Below, piece after piece: positions 1 through 8,618 of a stretch of DNA of 64,000 nucleotides. Position numbers and translations under genes: made by a program. Numbering within the stretch: position 1 is the stretch's first letter; the number at the start of each line of letters is the position of its first letter. This stretch comes from Limosilactobacillus urinaemulieris (GTDB taxonomy: Bacteria > Bacillota > Bacilli > Lactobacillales > Lactobacillaceae). The DNA lies in contig NZ_JABUXR010000004.1 in the NCBI RefSeq assembly GCF_014838745.1, forward strand, positions 1-64,000. Direction: 5' to 3'. A model generated the notes under the pieces. It was not told the origin of the DNA. It ran no database searches and saw only the letters and a program-made list of their open reading frames with translations.

Positions 1-120
1 TAACCTTCTTTACATGATTTTTGTGGTGAATTGATTGTACAACACGAGGACAGCAGTTGTCCTTTTTGTGTACAAAAAAACTGGCATTGATTTTTTATCA
101 ATACCAGAAAGTGTATACCC
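1..120 (-). mobile_element. 5' end of ISL3-family insertion sequence, copy A (partial)
   Basis: The reverse complement of these 120 bases matches 23951-24070, the 5' end of the complete ISL3 element in this window, at about 115 of 120 positions. It starts with the terminal inverted repeat GGGTATACACTTTCTGG and stops just before the transposase start codon, so the transposase gene lies beyond the left edge and reads leftward. The outer end abuts position 121, 20 bases downstream of the racemase stop codon. The 8 bases beside it, in IS orientation, are CAAAAAAG. Confidence 0.93.
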
Positions 121-141
121 CTTTTTTGCTACTTAAATTTT

Positions 142-1248
142 TTACTTTAATACCAGTTCCGCTTTACAAAATTTTTTCATATTATCCCAATCAATTTCGT
201 AGCCTAGCCCAGGGCGATGAGGAACATTGACGTAAGTTCCATCTAGTTCAACTACTGGTTTGATAATATCTTGATTATAATAACGAGTTGAGGCAGCGAT
301 ATCATTAGGAAGTGTATATCCTTGGAGAGTGGCAATTGCAATATTTTCCGCTCTTGCCACTCCAGAATCTAGCATCCCGCCACACCAGCATTGAATACTA
401 TGCTTACTTGCATATTCCTGAATTTGTTTTGCTGCTCCTAGTCCGCCAACCCGAGCAACTTTAATATTAATAATCCGACCACTACCTAATTGAATCATTT
501 TCTTAGCATCAGCTAACGAAAGAATGCTTTCATCCAGACAAATTGCTGTCTTTAATTTGGATTGAAGTTGTGCATGATCGACTAAATCGCCCGGTTCCAA
601 CGGCTGTTCAATCATGAGTAACCCCAACTCATCAAGCCGTTGTAGCATCGGTAGATCTTTTAAGCGGTATGCCGAATTGGCATCAGCCATCAGCATTGCT
701 TCCGGGAACTCGTTCCGGACAGCTTTAATGAACTGATAATCTGCTCCCGGTTTTATTTTCATTTTTATTCGCCGATAGCCATCATTGAGATAGCCGCGAA
801 CCGTTTCAACTAATTTCTCTGGTGAGGGTTGAACGCCAATACTAACCCCAACTTCAACTTTTTGTTTGTCTCCGCCTAGTGCTTTTGCTAACGGAAGCTG
901 AAGCCGTTTAGCATATAAATCCCAGAGTGCACAATTTACACATGCCTTACTCATATTATTTCGCCGAATATAACTAAATAGTTGATAAATATCATCTGGA
1001 TGATTAATGTCATGGCCAACAACTTTGGGTAATAATTGTTCTTTTAATAAGTCCCATGCTCCTGAGCGAAATTCTTCATTATAAAATGGAACATCAAAAG
1101 CTGAACACTCTGAATATCCACAATTGCCATCCTGATCCGTCAACTCTAAGATAATCGTGCGCTTATACTTAATTACCCCGAAGCTAACCTCAAAAGCGTT
1201 CCTTAAGGGAAAATCAATTTTAAATAATCGTGCCTTTTCAATTTTCAT
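142..1248 (-). CDS. N-acylamino acid racemase / o-succinylbenzoate synthase family enzyme
   Basis: This is an enolase-superfamily protein of 368 residues, the usual length for the NSAR/OSBS group. The catalytic set is visible: the KxK motif at K162/K164, metal ligands D189, E214 and D239 (in LMADAN, MIEQPL and CLDES), and the second lysine K263 in NIKVARVGG. Family members make o-succinylbenzoate for menaquinone or racemize N-succinyl amino acids. No men genes are near. It is the last gene of an operon with an M20 peptidase and an MFS transporter, which favours N-acyl amino acid racemization followed by deacylation. This role is inferred from context, because sequence alone does not separate the two activities. 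An ISL3 end lies 21 bases past the stop, and no own terminator is visible. Confidence 0.82.
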   Translation of the reverse strand: MKIEKARLFKIDFPLRNAFEVSFGVIKYKRTIILELTDQDGNCGYSECSAFDVPFYNEEFRSGAWDLLKEQLLPKVVGHDINHPDDIYQLFSYIRRNNMSKACVNCALWDLYAKRLQLPLAKALGGDKQKVEVGVSIGVQPSPEKLVETVRGYLNDGYRRIKMKIKPGADYQFIKAVRNEFPEAMLMADANSAYRLKDLPMLQRLDELGLLMIEQPLEPGDLVDHAQLQSKLKTAICLDESILSLADAKKMIQLGSGRIINIKVARVGGLGAAKQIQEYASKHSIQCWCGGMLDSGVARAENIAIATLQGYTLPNDIAASTRYYNQDIIKPVVELDGTYVNVPHRPGLGYEIDWDNMKKFCKAELVLK

Positions 1249-1266
1249 CTCATCACTTTCTCCCTG

Positions 1267-2476
1267 CTAGTTTGCCTTTTTACCATGGATAGTTAATGAA
1301 GCAACAAATGCCAGTAATGCAAAGAATGTTAATACCAAGAAGGCTGCTGTATAGCTATGAGTACCTTGGATAACAAGACCAATTAAAATCGGTGCTAAGA
1401 AGCCTGCAAGTTGTCCACCAAAATTAACTACCCCAATTGAAGCCCCGTAATTTGTTTTTGCAACTAATTGTGCCACAAAAGCATAGGAGGCAGCGAAACC
1501 AATTGATTTAGTAAAGTAGGCTAGTACTTCAAAGGTAATCACCCCAGTCAAGCTTAATGAATGAAACATCCCATACATGAATACCATAGTTACTAGAGCT
1601 GAAAGAGAAATTAGCCATTTCTCGTGACCGGTAAAGAACTTAACCATGATGAATCCGGCAATAAATGATCCAATCCCTGCCGTAATGGAAGGAAGAGGAA
1701 CTAGCCAAGCAATTCCTTTTAGATTAATATGACGTGCTTGAAGAAGATAAGTAGGCATCCAAGTATCTAATCCCTTTGTAATCACGCTAAAGCCAAACAC
1801 AACTACTGAAAAGCTTAATACTCGCCAGTCAAACTTTCCTTTAACCTTTTGATTTCCTGTATCATAATCTGGAATTTCACGATTTAATGGTCGCTCGAAG
1901 AAATAATAGAATGCCAAATAAACAAGGCCTAACACCCCAACGACATGAAACGCACCACGCCAACTTAACAGGGCAATCAAGGGAGCTACAATAAACGGTG
2001 CTAGTGCATTCCCAATATAATTAGATGAAATAGCAACCAACCGCGGATGCTTGACCACGTTTATTTTCTGGGAATGCCAAGCGGACCTGTTTCATCGCTG
2101 CTGACGGATATGAGCCTTCACCAATTCCAAACAGAACCCTAATAATAATCAGTGAAGTAAATGACCAGGCAAATCCTGTCATCACGGTAAATACTGACCA
2201 GGCTAAAAGCGAGAGCACCGTCATCCATTTAGTGCCAAAGCGGTCAACAAGCCAACCACCTGGAACCTGCACTAATGAATAACTAAAGAAAAATGCTGAG
2301 CCGACTACTCCTAATTGGGCCGGAGTTAACGTAAAGCTTTTTCCAACATAAGCAAGTGCAATATTCATTGCGGAACGATCAATAAAGCAAATAATAAATC
2401 CTAGAAAAACTAATACTAGTGTTCGATACGACTTCGGCCTTTCATTCTGGCTCATTAAATGTTGTGATTCATCCAT
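1267..2476 (-). pseudogene. MFS transporter (anion:cation symporter type), frameshifted
   Basis: Two overlapping reading frames together make one MFS transporter of about 402 residues. The N-terminal part (2476-2021) has the first helices and the motif GWLVDRFGTKW between TM2 and TM3. The C-terminal part (ending 1267) continues with ISSNYIGNALAPFI, the expected next segment. The frames join if one base is removed near 2038-2046, inside GGTTGGTTGC, so a 1-nt insertion explains the break. A ribosome binding site (GAAGG) precedes the ATG at 2476. The family (DgoT/ExuT-like) imports organic anions by proton symport. It sits between the M20 peptidase and the racemase genes, so it probably imported their acylated substrate. 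It is either a recent pseudogene or a sequence error. Confidence 0.85.
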
Positions 2477-2494
2477 AAGGTAACCTTCTTTCCA

Positions 2495-3829
2495 CTATTT
2501 AGAATTTAAATTTCGACAGAGGTAAGTAATAATTTTTATTCCATCAAGAAAAGCATCAATTGTTATATTCTCATTTGGTGCATGGTTATGCTGATCATAA
2601 TTTGCCAATGGAATAGTAAATGGCGGAATCCCGACAATATCTTTCCAAATATAATTAGGCACACTGCCAGGCATTACTGGCTCAATCAGTGCTTTACCGG
2701 TGGCTTCTGTAATTGTCGAAACCAGCCGAGGGATTAATGGGTTACTGGCTGCAATTTTTACAGGATTAAGCTTAACCAAGTACTTAATTTGGATTTGTTC
2801 CTCATCTAATTCCGCTTTAAGCGTGTTATCAATTAATTTAATTACCTCATCACATGTCTGGTTGGCAACCAAGCGGCAGTCAATAATTGCAGTTGCTTTA
2901 GCAGGAATAATTGTTTTTACCCCGTTACCCTCATAGCCACTACTCAAACCATTAATTGTCATTGATGGTTGAAACATCAGCCGATAGTAATAATCAAATT
3001 TATTCTTATAAATTGGTGCTGGAATATTGTCCGGACTTGGCAGAGCGTTTAGCCACTCTCGTTCTTGGCTGCTTGGCTCAACCACTCCTTTATAAAATTC
3101 CTTAATTCTACATTGACCAGTTAGCGGGTTAATTAGCTTATTTAAAACCCATATAAGTTCAACGGCCGCATTCTTACTAACATTGCCAAAATTCCCTGAA
3201 TGCAGAGCACTTTCGTTAGTCCTCACTTCTAACCTAAACGATAAGACACCCCGGTTTCCTAATCGCAAAACATGGTCTCCTGATTGACTCATTGATCCAT
3301 CCATTACAAAAACTGCTGAAAGGTTATTTAAGTATGGATCTTTCAATGTGCGAACTGTTTGAAGAAGGTGCGGACTTCCAATCTCCTCTTCACCCTCAAT
3401 GAGAATTCTGGCTGTAAAAGGTAACTCCCCATATAATTGCTGATAAACATAAAAGCCACATATTTGTGCCATTAATTGACCCTTATTATCGCCAGTACCG
3501 CGACCATACAAGCGACCATCACGCTGAGTTAATTTGAATGGTTTTACTTTCCATTCAGTCAATTTCCCTGGTAACTGAACATCATAATGCCCATAAAACA
3601 AATATTCATTATCCTTCCCTGGAGAAAGGGTTGCGATAATAATTGGATTACCAGCCGTTTCAATAATCTCAACTTTCGCATGAATGAGTTGTTCTAAAAG
3701 TTCTTTCAAGAATTTAACCGTTGCTTGAATTCCTTCTCCTGTTTGACTAAGACTTTTTTGACTTACAAAGTTAGCCAATAGATTAATAAACTGCTGCTGA
3801 TTTTTCCTCACATAGTCATCAATCGTCAT
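2495..3829 (-). CDS. M20 family metallopeptidase / deacylase
   Basis: A 444-residue zinc-dependent M20 hydrolase. The metal and catalytic motifs are in order: YGHYDVQ, GRGTGDNKG, EGEEEIGS, the DGS segment and the C-terminal QHNHAPNEN. An insert domain (the lid or dimerization region) follows EGEEEIGS. The closest recognisable relatives are carnosinase-like dipeptidases, but M20 enzymes also remove acyl groups from amino acids. It is the first gene of the operon with the transporter and the racemase. The start is set by GGAGG with 7-8 bases to the ATG, and an AT-rich promoter region is shared with the divergent LysR gene. A role in releasing amino acids from imported N-acyl derivatives is inferred from this neighbourhood. 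Confidence 0.85.
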   Translation of the reverse strand: MTIDDYVRKNQQQFINLLANFVSQKSLSQTGEGIQATVKFLKELLEQLIHAKVEIIETAGNPIIIATLSPGKDNEYLFYGHYDVQLPGKLTEWKVKPFKLTQRDGRLYGRGTGDNKGQLMAQICGFYVYQQLYGELPFTARILIEGEEEIGSPHLLQTVRTLKDPYLNNLSAVFVMDGSMSQSGDHVLRLGNRGVLSFRLEVRTNESALHSGNFGNVSKNAAVELIWVLNKLINPLTGQCRIKEFYKGVVEPSSQEREWLNALPSPDNIPAPIYKNKFDYYYRLMFQPSMTINGLSSGYEGNGVKTIIPAKATAIIDCRLVANQTCDEVIKLIDNTLKAELDEEQIQIKYLVKLNPVKIAASNPLIPRLVSTITEATGKALIEPVMPGSVPNYIWKDIVGIPPFTIPLANYDQHNHAPNENITIDAFLDGIKIITYLCRNLNSK

Positions 3830-3940
3830 TTCATCACCTCCAAAATTATAATATAATTAGAATATTCTCATTTATTTTTAAAATCCAATATTACTTTTTA
3901 TGTAGTTAATAACAAAATTGCTATGAAAGAGGTAACAAAG

Positions 3941-4813
3941 ATGAACTTAACGCAATTGAAATACTTTACCGAAGTCGTCAAAACAATGAATATGACAAAA
4001 GCAGCAACTAAATTACATGTTGCTCAACCATCTATCAGTCGCAGTATTCGGGAGTTGGAGAACGAATTAGGCGTTTCGTTATTTATTCGTCAAGGGAAAA
4101 AGTTAATCTTGACCGCTCAAGGTAATTATTTTTTTACGGTAGTTAATCGGTCATTCAATCAACTACGGTTAGCAAAGGAAAATGTGAAGGCAATTCACTC
4201 ACTTAACAATAAAAAAATCACTATTAAAATGTGTGAAACTACTCCCTTACTGGTTTCGTTTCTCAAAATAATTCATAATAAATATCCCCAAATTAATCTT
4301 CAATTTATCCAAAGTAAAATCGATAACGATCCTCGGCATTATGATTTTCAGCTTGTACCTCTACCGGTTCCCGAGCAACATAACGAATTGTTACTATCCG
4401 AAGAAGTCTTTTTAGCAACGAGTAAGAAAAATCCACAGTCCACATTTCAATTGGAAAAAATTAACCAACTACCCCTAATTGAAATGAATGAGTCACCATT
4501 TGCCGACTTTATCCAACGCTTTCTTTCTGCACAAAGAATAGATCCTCAGGTTGTCTTGCGAACAGGAGATCGTAATCTCATGATTAATTTAGTAGCTCAG
4601 GGCTATGCTTCATGCTTTGTTCCTGAGTTATCCTGGAACTGTACAACTAACCTTGAAAAGATTTCATTACATAGAATTGGGAAGAATGGCTTTCATAGAA
4701 GGATTTATCTCTCCTATCCCTATGGGCCAAGAACAAGTATCCAAGAGCAAGTTGCAACGCTCCTTCTTAATTACTGTCATTCCTTAAAAAAAGACATAGT
4801 TTCCCCAAGTTAA
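3941..4813 (+). CDS. LysR family transcriptional regulator
   Basis: This is a LysR-type regulator of 290 residues. The N-terminal winged helix-turn-helix reads MNLTQLKYFTEVV followed by TKAATKLHVAQPSISRSIRE, and a substrate-binding effector domain follows from about residue 90. An upstream in-frame ATG exists at 3923, but the ribosome binding site AAGAGGT at 3927-3933 and the usual LysR N-terminus point to the ATG at 3941. It is divergent from the M20/MFS/racemase operon with about 110 bases between, the classical LysR arrangement, so it probably controls that operon in response to the acylated substrate. It is followed by a stem-loop terminator at 4886. Confidence 0.9.
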   Translation: MNLTQLKYFTEVVKTMNMTKAATKLHVAQPSISRSIRELENELGVSLFIRQGKKLILTAQGNYFFTVVNRSFNQLRLAKENVKAIHSLNNKKITIKMCETTPLLVSFLKIIHNKYPQINLQFIQSKIDNDPRHYDFQLVPLPVPEQHNELLLSEEVFLATSKKNPQSTFQLEKINQLPLIEMNESPFADFIQRFLSAQRIDPQVVLRTGDRNLMINLVAQGYASCFVPELSWNCTTNLEKISLHRIGKNGFHRRIYLSYPYGPRTSIQEQVATLLLNYCHSLKKDIVSPS

Positions 4814-4885
4814 CTGAAAAGGAAAAGGTCAAATATAAGAAGCTAATCCTTATTACTTAAATAAAGGACAGGCAATGAATGCACA

Positions 4886-4931
4886 AACGGCCCCCAGTGC
4901 TCGGCAAATCCGAACTCTGGAGACCGTTTTT
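4886..4931 (+). terminator. Rho-independent terminator after the LysR gene
   Basis: A long imperfect stem pairs AACGGCCCCCAG with CTGGAGACCGTT, with an inner TCGG/CCGA stem, and is followed by TTTTT. It lies 72 bases after the LysR stop and also separates that gene from the convergent metal-binding protein gene. Confidence 0.7.
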
Positions 4932-4950
4932 CATTATTGAGAGATTAAAA

Positions 4951-5856
4951 TTATTGTTGCTGAATAGATGATAATTCCTGATATTGTTTCATCATCCAGT
5001 CTGTATAAGTCATCTTTTGACTTGGCTTTGTTTCAGTTACCTTTAAAACTGGAACATGATTCTTTTTAGCAAGCTTAACAAGATTATCTACAACATGATC
5101 ACTTGCTTGTGTATTATCAACAAAGAAAGCAATTTGGTGGTTCTTGATTGCAGTCTGAATTTGAGCAATATCTTTAGGTGAAGGATCGGTTCCCTCTTCA
5201 ATTGCCTTTTCAAAGTGTTGATCCATTACTTTATAACCAAGGCTTTCCAACGCGTAGTCAAATACTGGTTCACTTACCGCAACTTCCTTCTTTTGCGGAT
5301 TTACTTGGCTCTTAACTTGGGCAATCTTTTGGTCAAGTTGATCCAATGATGCAATATACTTTTTAGCATTCTGCTGGTAGTAGTCAGCATGTTGAGGATC
5401 AATTTTACCATAATCCTTAGCTAACTTATTAGCGAGTTTCTTCATGGTATTTGGTTGATACCAAATATGTTCGTTGTCACCAACTTTTTTACCCATCAGG
5501 GAGCCAACGTTAACCACCTTAATGTTCTTCTTATTATCACTAGATTTAACCAGCCTATTCATCCAATGATCATAACCGATCCCATTTTCAATCACGACAT
5601 TCGCTTGTTCAACCTGTGAAGCCTGCTTGATTCCTGGGTTATAGTCATGGGGATCAATCGAAGAATTATTAATAAAGGAAGTCACCTTCCCTTGATTACC
5701 AGCAACGGCTTTGGCAACTTCACCGTAAAAGTTAAGCCCTGTGACTACCTTAATTGATTTTTGACTACTAGCACTTACTGTATGGGTCATCACTAACGGC
5801 AAAATTAATGTTAATGATAACCCAACTATTACAAGTCTCTTAAAAAAATGCTTCAT
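4951..5856 (-). CDS. Metal ABC transporter substrate-binding protein (ZnuA/MntC family)
   Basis: This is a 301-residue cluster A-I substrate-binding protein for Zn or Mn uptake. A signal peptide (residues 1-29, ending VSAS) precedes the mature domain, and there is no lipobox cysteine. Candidate metal ligands are H70 (DPHDYN), H130 (DNEHIWY), E196 (VSEPVFDY) and an aspartate near 247 (FVDNTQ). The H-H-E-D pattern is that of Mn-type proteins, whereas ZnuA usually has a third histidine. The upstream operator nevertheless matches the Zur consensus, so zinc is favoured by regulation. No permease or ATPase gene is adjacent, so it must work with components encoded elsewhere. A good AGGAGG precedes the ATG. 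Confidence 0.85.
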   Translation of the reverse strand: MKHFFKRLVIVGLSLTLILPLVMTHTVSASSQKSIKVVTGLNFYGEVAKAVAGNQGKVTSFINNSSIDPHDYNPGIKQASQVEQANVVIENGIGYDHWMNRLVKSSDNKKNIKVVNVGSLMGKKVGDNEHIWYQPNTMKKLANKLAKDYGKIDPQHADYYQQNAKKYIASLDQLDQKIAQVKSQVNPQKKEVAVSEPVFDYALESLGYKVMDQHFEKAIEEGTDPSPKDIAQIQTAIKNHQIAFFVDNTQASDHVVDNLVKLAKKNHVPVLKVTETKPSQKMTYTDWMMKQYQELSSIQQQ

Positions 5857-5868
5857 ATTTTTCCTCCT

Positions 5869-5889
5869 TAATCGTAATAATTACTATTT
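5869..5889 (-). promoter_or_regulatory. Zur box upstream of the metal-binding protein gene
   Basis: The 21-mer matches the Bacillus Zur consensus (AAATCGTAAT-N-ATTACGATTT) at 18 of 20 defined positions. It lies between the promoter and the ribosome binding site, overlapping the start of the transcript. A Fur-family regulator gene is present at 46205-46648. Binding by that protein is inferred. Confidence 0.75.
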
Positions 5890-5901
5890 ACGACAATAAA
5901 T

Positions 5902-5930
5902 ATATTAAACACTCCTTACTAAAAATGCAA
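5902..5930 (-). promoter_or_regulatory. Promoter of the metal-binding protein gene
   Basis: On the minus strand a -35 TTGCAT (5930-5925) and a -10 TAATAT (5907-5902) are separated by exactly 17 bases. The Zur box lies just downstream, consistent with repression. Confidence 0.65.
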
Positions 5931-5945
5931 GCCTTTTTTAACAAG

Positions 5946-5990
5946 CAACAAAAAAGGTCTTAGTACTAAGACTTTCCTAATACTAAGACC
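5946..5990 (-). terminator. Terminator of the padR/DUF1700/DUF4097 operon
   Basis: A perfect 10-bp stem, GGTCTTAGTA with TACTAAGACC, is followed on the minus strand by a run of T, just after the stop codon at 5999. Confidence 0.85.
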
Positions 5991-5998
5991 GTTTAACC

Positions 5999-6763
5999 TT
6001 ATTGGACCGCTTTAATGTTAATTACCGAATTATCACCGTCATTTGACTCCAAGCGAAGAAGGTTCGCTGCTGATTCATTTTGCTGAAGGTCTTCAGTTCC
6101 ATGGTCAACCCCATCGAGTTTATTATCACCGTCATCAGTATGGAGAATAAAGCCATCGGCATGTGAAGTAATCACCTTATTGTCACCGTCATCCGTTTTT
6201 ACCGTGTAGTGTCCCTTAAAGATTACTCTGTTACTAGTGAAGTCACCGTCGCCAAGAGTTGTCTTTCCTCCAGTCACCGTGAGATTATTATAAACAACGT
6301 CACCATCAGCAACGTTAACATCCATGTTCTCCAAATCAACATTTGTAATACTCAAATTGCCATCAGCAACATCAAGTTTTCCGGCTAATTTAGTCCCCCT
6401 AGGCACTGTAATAATAATGGTATCGTCTCCATTATTGTAGGAAAAGAATGTCCCACGACCCTCACCTTGATGAATGGTTGCGGACTGATTAGTTACCGTA
6501 ACCTTAGGAAGTCGAGCATTACTACCTTGGTAACTAATCGCAAATTTTGATCCTGTCTTGATTAAAACATTAGCACTTGAACTAGTAAGATTAACTCTAT
6601 TAAACTCTTTAGCTGTGCTTAATTTTTTAGTAACTTGTTTCTCAATTACTGGGGTAGCTCCCTCAAAACTAATATTTTTCATTCCGTGACCAGCAAAGCC
6701 AACTACCATTAAAACAATCCCAATAACAAGTATTCCTAGACCAATCTTAAATGTTTTTTTCAT
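5999..6763 (-). CDS. DUF4097-type adhesin-like beta-strand repeat membrane protein
   Basis: A 254-residue protein with one N-terminal membrane segment (about residues 7-25, IGLGILVIGIVLMVVGFAG) and an extracellular part of repeated short beta strands rich in D-G-D (DGNLSIT, DGDVVYN, DGDFTSN, DGDNKVI, DGDNKLD, DGDNSVI). This is the pattern of the DUF4097/LiaF-related putative adhesin fold. It is the last gene of a three-gene operon and overlaps the preceding gene by 17 bases. Such operons are linked to envelope-stress responses in Firmicutes. The exact function is unknown. Confidence 0.75.
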   Translation of the reverse strand: MKKTFKIGLGILVIGIVLMVVGFAGHGMKNISFEGATPVIEKQVTKKLSTAKEFNRVNLTSSSANVLIKTGSKFAISYQGSNARLPKVTVTNQSATIHQGEGRGTFFSYNNGDDTIIITVPRGTKLAGKLDVADGNLSITNVDLENMDVNVADGDVVYNNLTVTGGKTTLGDGDFTSNRVIFKGHYTVKTDDGDNKVITSHADGFILHTDDGDNKLDGVDHGTEDLQQNESAANLLRLESNDGDNSVINIKAVQ

Positions 6764-7376
6764 GCTTCTCAGCCTTCCTTTGAAGTAGTTTTTGGTAAAT
6801 ATACTTAGCTAAATTAGCAATTGCCTGTGCTAACCAGCGAATTATCCAATATCCTACGGGGATACATAAGAGTAAAAACCCGATCATTGTTACCCCAATT
6901 CCGGCATACAGGATCCCCGTCATTGGTGCAGCAGCAATAACTCCAATTCCTGAATAGATCATTACCCCGCTACCAAAAATCAAACCAACTAGTGTTCCTA
7001 ATATTCCCACACTAACCCCAAAGACAGCTGCTAAGGCGCAAATAAGTACAATTAATGCTCCCAGACTTAACACAAACGTAATTGGCGATGTAATGATTGC
7101 AATAACTACTAACCAAAAGACCCGCCAGTTGGAACGGGGTGATGCTGTATGACTGTTCTTAATTTCCTCATTATTAGCCTTAATTGAGTAATCCGCCAGA
7201 ATCTTATGACTTAGTTGTCGGGGATTTCCTAGCTCCTTAATAATCTGCTGGTAATTATCATAACCAGCATCCTCAATATATTCATTATAAAAATTTAACG
7301 CGTCCGTTCTTTCTTCAGTAGTTAATGGCGCTAAAAATCTTTTCAATTCTGAAATATACTTTTGGCGAGCATCCAT
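6747..7376 (-). CDS. DUF1700 (HAAS) domain membrane protein
   Basis: The 209-residue protein starts with a cytoplasmic HAAS-type helical domain (ELKRFLAPLTTEERTDALNF, with a downstream IIKELGNPRQLSHKIL motif). Several hydrophobic segments follow between about residues 85 and 185, and the C-terminus is basic. The start codon overlaps the padR stop, indicating translational coupling. HAAS proteins often signal together with PadR-like regulators and DUF4097 proteins, as here. The molecular role is not established. Confidence 0.8.
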   Translation of the reverse strand: MDARQKYISELKRFLAPLTTEERTDALNFYNEYIEDAGYDNYQQIIKELGNPRQLSHKILADYSIKANNEEIKNSHTASPRSNWRVFWLVVIAIITSPITFVLSLGALIVLICALAAVFGVSVGILGTLVGLIFGSGVMIYSGIGVIAAAPMTGILYAGIGVTMIGFLLLCIPVGYWIIRWLAQAIANLAKYIYQKLLQRKAEKHEKNI

Positions 7377-7696
7377 TATTTTTCTCCACCCTTCTGATAA
7401 AAAATCTGATCCAAGTTTTGCTTATACCCTTCCCATATTCGCAAGATTTCCTGTAATCTTTGTTCACCAATTTCTGTTATGTGGTAATAACGTCGGTTTC
7501 TCCCTTGAAATGGCTTATCATAAGTTGTCAAATCGCCATTCTTTTTTAAACGGCGAAGGACCGGATACATTGTCGACTCCGAAACATCAATCACATTTTT
7601 CACCTTTTGCGTTAATGCATAGCCGTAATAATCGTCTTGTTTCAGAATTGCTAAAACCAATCCATCAAGGAGTTCAGCTGTTATTTGAATCTTCAT
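7376..7696 (-). CDS. PadR family transcriptional regulator
   Basis: A 106-residue winged-helix protein of the short PadR subfamily 2. The family signature LLDGLVLAILKQDDYYGYAL is visible with VSESTMYPVLRRLKKNGDLT after it, then YYHITEIGEQRLQE. It is the first gene of the operon with DUF1700 and DUF4097 genes. A long palindrome immediately upstream suggests that it represses its own operon. A strong AGGAGGAAGG ribosome binding site precedes the ATG. Confidence 0.9.
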   Translation of the reverse strand: MKIQITAELLDGLVLAILKQDDYYGYALTQKVKNVIDVSESTMYPVLRRLKKNGDLTTYDKPFQGRNRRYYHITEIGEQRLQEILRIWEGYKQNLDQIFYQKGGEK

Positions 7697-7713
7697 TTAT
7701 CCTTCCTCCTTAA

Positions 7714-7750
7714 TACATCTAATATTATATAGGATATAATATTGGATGTA
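7714..7750 (-). promoter_or_regulatory. 37-bp palindrome, probable PadR operator
   Basis: The sequence has arms TACATC and GATGTA plus AATATTATAT and ATATAATATT around a 3-base centre, with a single mismatched pair (T/G). It lies 18 bases upstream of the padR start codon and contains -10-like TATAAT sequences. It fits an autoregulatory operator. The binding protein is inferred from position. Confidence 0.7.
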
Positions 7751-7869
7751 AATATAATAATGAATATTTTTAAATTTGATTAAATTTATCACTGATTATC
7801 AGATACACTATAATCTTGTTTGATAAAATATAACTTACCTAATAAGTAGTTAACAAAAAGGAGGACCAT

Positions 7870-8244
7870 ATGATTAAAGAATTTAAGGACTTTATTGCGC
7901 GCGGAAACGTTGTTGATATGGCCGTCGGTATTATTGTCGGTGCTGCATTTACGTCGATCGTAAAATCATTAGTAGATAACCTTATTAATCCACTACTCGG
8001 TATCTTTGTCGGTAAGATCGATCTCTCAAACCTTACCTGGACAGTTGGTGAAGCTCAATTTAAGTATGGAAGCTTTCTCAATGCAGTCATTAATTTTTTG
8101 ATCATCTCCTTTGTGGTTTTCTTGATGGTCAAAGCAATTAACCGTTTTCGAATAAAGAAAGATGAAGAGCCGGCTGAACCAAGCGAGGAAGTTCAGTACC
8201 TGAAAGAAATTACTGAACTACTAAAGGAAAAAAAGCATAACTAA
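7870..8244 (+). CDS. mscL: Large-conductance mechanosensitive channel MscL
   Basis: A 124-residue MscL with the family N-terminus MIKEFKDFIARGNVVDMAVG, TM1 (about 14-42), a short periplasmic loop, TM2 (about 68-90) and a cytoplasmic helix ending in charged residues. The pentameric channel opens under membrane tension to release solutes in hypo-osmotic shock. It stands alone, with a good GGAGG at 7859-7863 and its own terminator. Confidence 0.97.
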   Translation: MIKEFKDFIARGNVVDMAVGIIVGAAFTSIVKSLVDNLINPLLGIFVGKIDLSNLTWTVGEAQFKYGSFLNAVINFLIISFVVFLMVKAINRFRIKKDEEPAEPSEEVQYLKEITELLKEKKHN

Positions 8245-8251
8245 AATCGAA

Positions 8252-8300
8252 CCTGCCGATGAAATTATAACTTTCATTGGCAGGATTTATTATTTTTATT
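8252..8300 (+). terminator. Terminator of mscL
   Basis: The stem CCTGCCGATGAAA with TTTCATTGGCAGG (one G-T pair) is followed by a T-rich stretch, 8 bases after the mscL stop codon. Confidence 0.85.
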
Positions 8301-8618
8301 ATTTACTTATTATTGGATTTACGGCAACTTTCTTGTTAATATAACTTAAAGGGGGTAGTAATAAGTGAGGTGATTATTGGCAGGACTTCTGAAGATCTAC
8401 CTATATCGTTAACTGCAAAGGAATCCGTACTACCCACGTTGATTTACTAATTAAATATCAGCAATTATTTTCTAAGGTTAGCTCTTATTAAATAAAGGCA
8501 TTTAATTAGTATTCACTTATTCCCTTCACTAACCGGTATTGGCTAAAATTTTATTCTTGTTTAACATGTAACTGCTGGTCTTGTTTCATTCGCATGAATT
8601 GTAAAGGAGAGATGCATT
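8301..8618. other. Intergenic stretch without a recognised gene
   Basis: About 320 bases hold no convincing reading frame. The only structure noticed is an 8-bp inverted repeat, GGGTAGTA (8353-8360) with TACTACCC (8428-8435), enclosing 67 bases. That could close a small RNA or be chance. The last 30 bases contain the AAAGGAGAG ribosome binding site of the next gene. Confidence 0.4.

Noticed and set aside
4820-4845. GGTCAAATATAAG resembling a CtsR box
   Set aside because: Only one half-site matches, and it lies at the end of the LysR gene with no heat-shock gene downstream.
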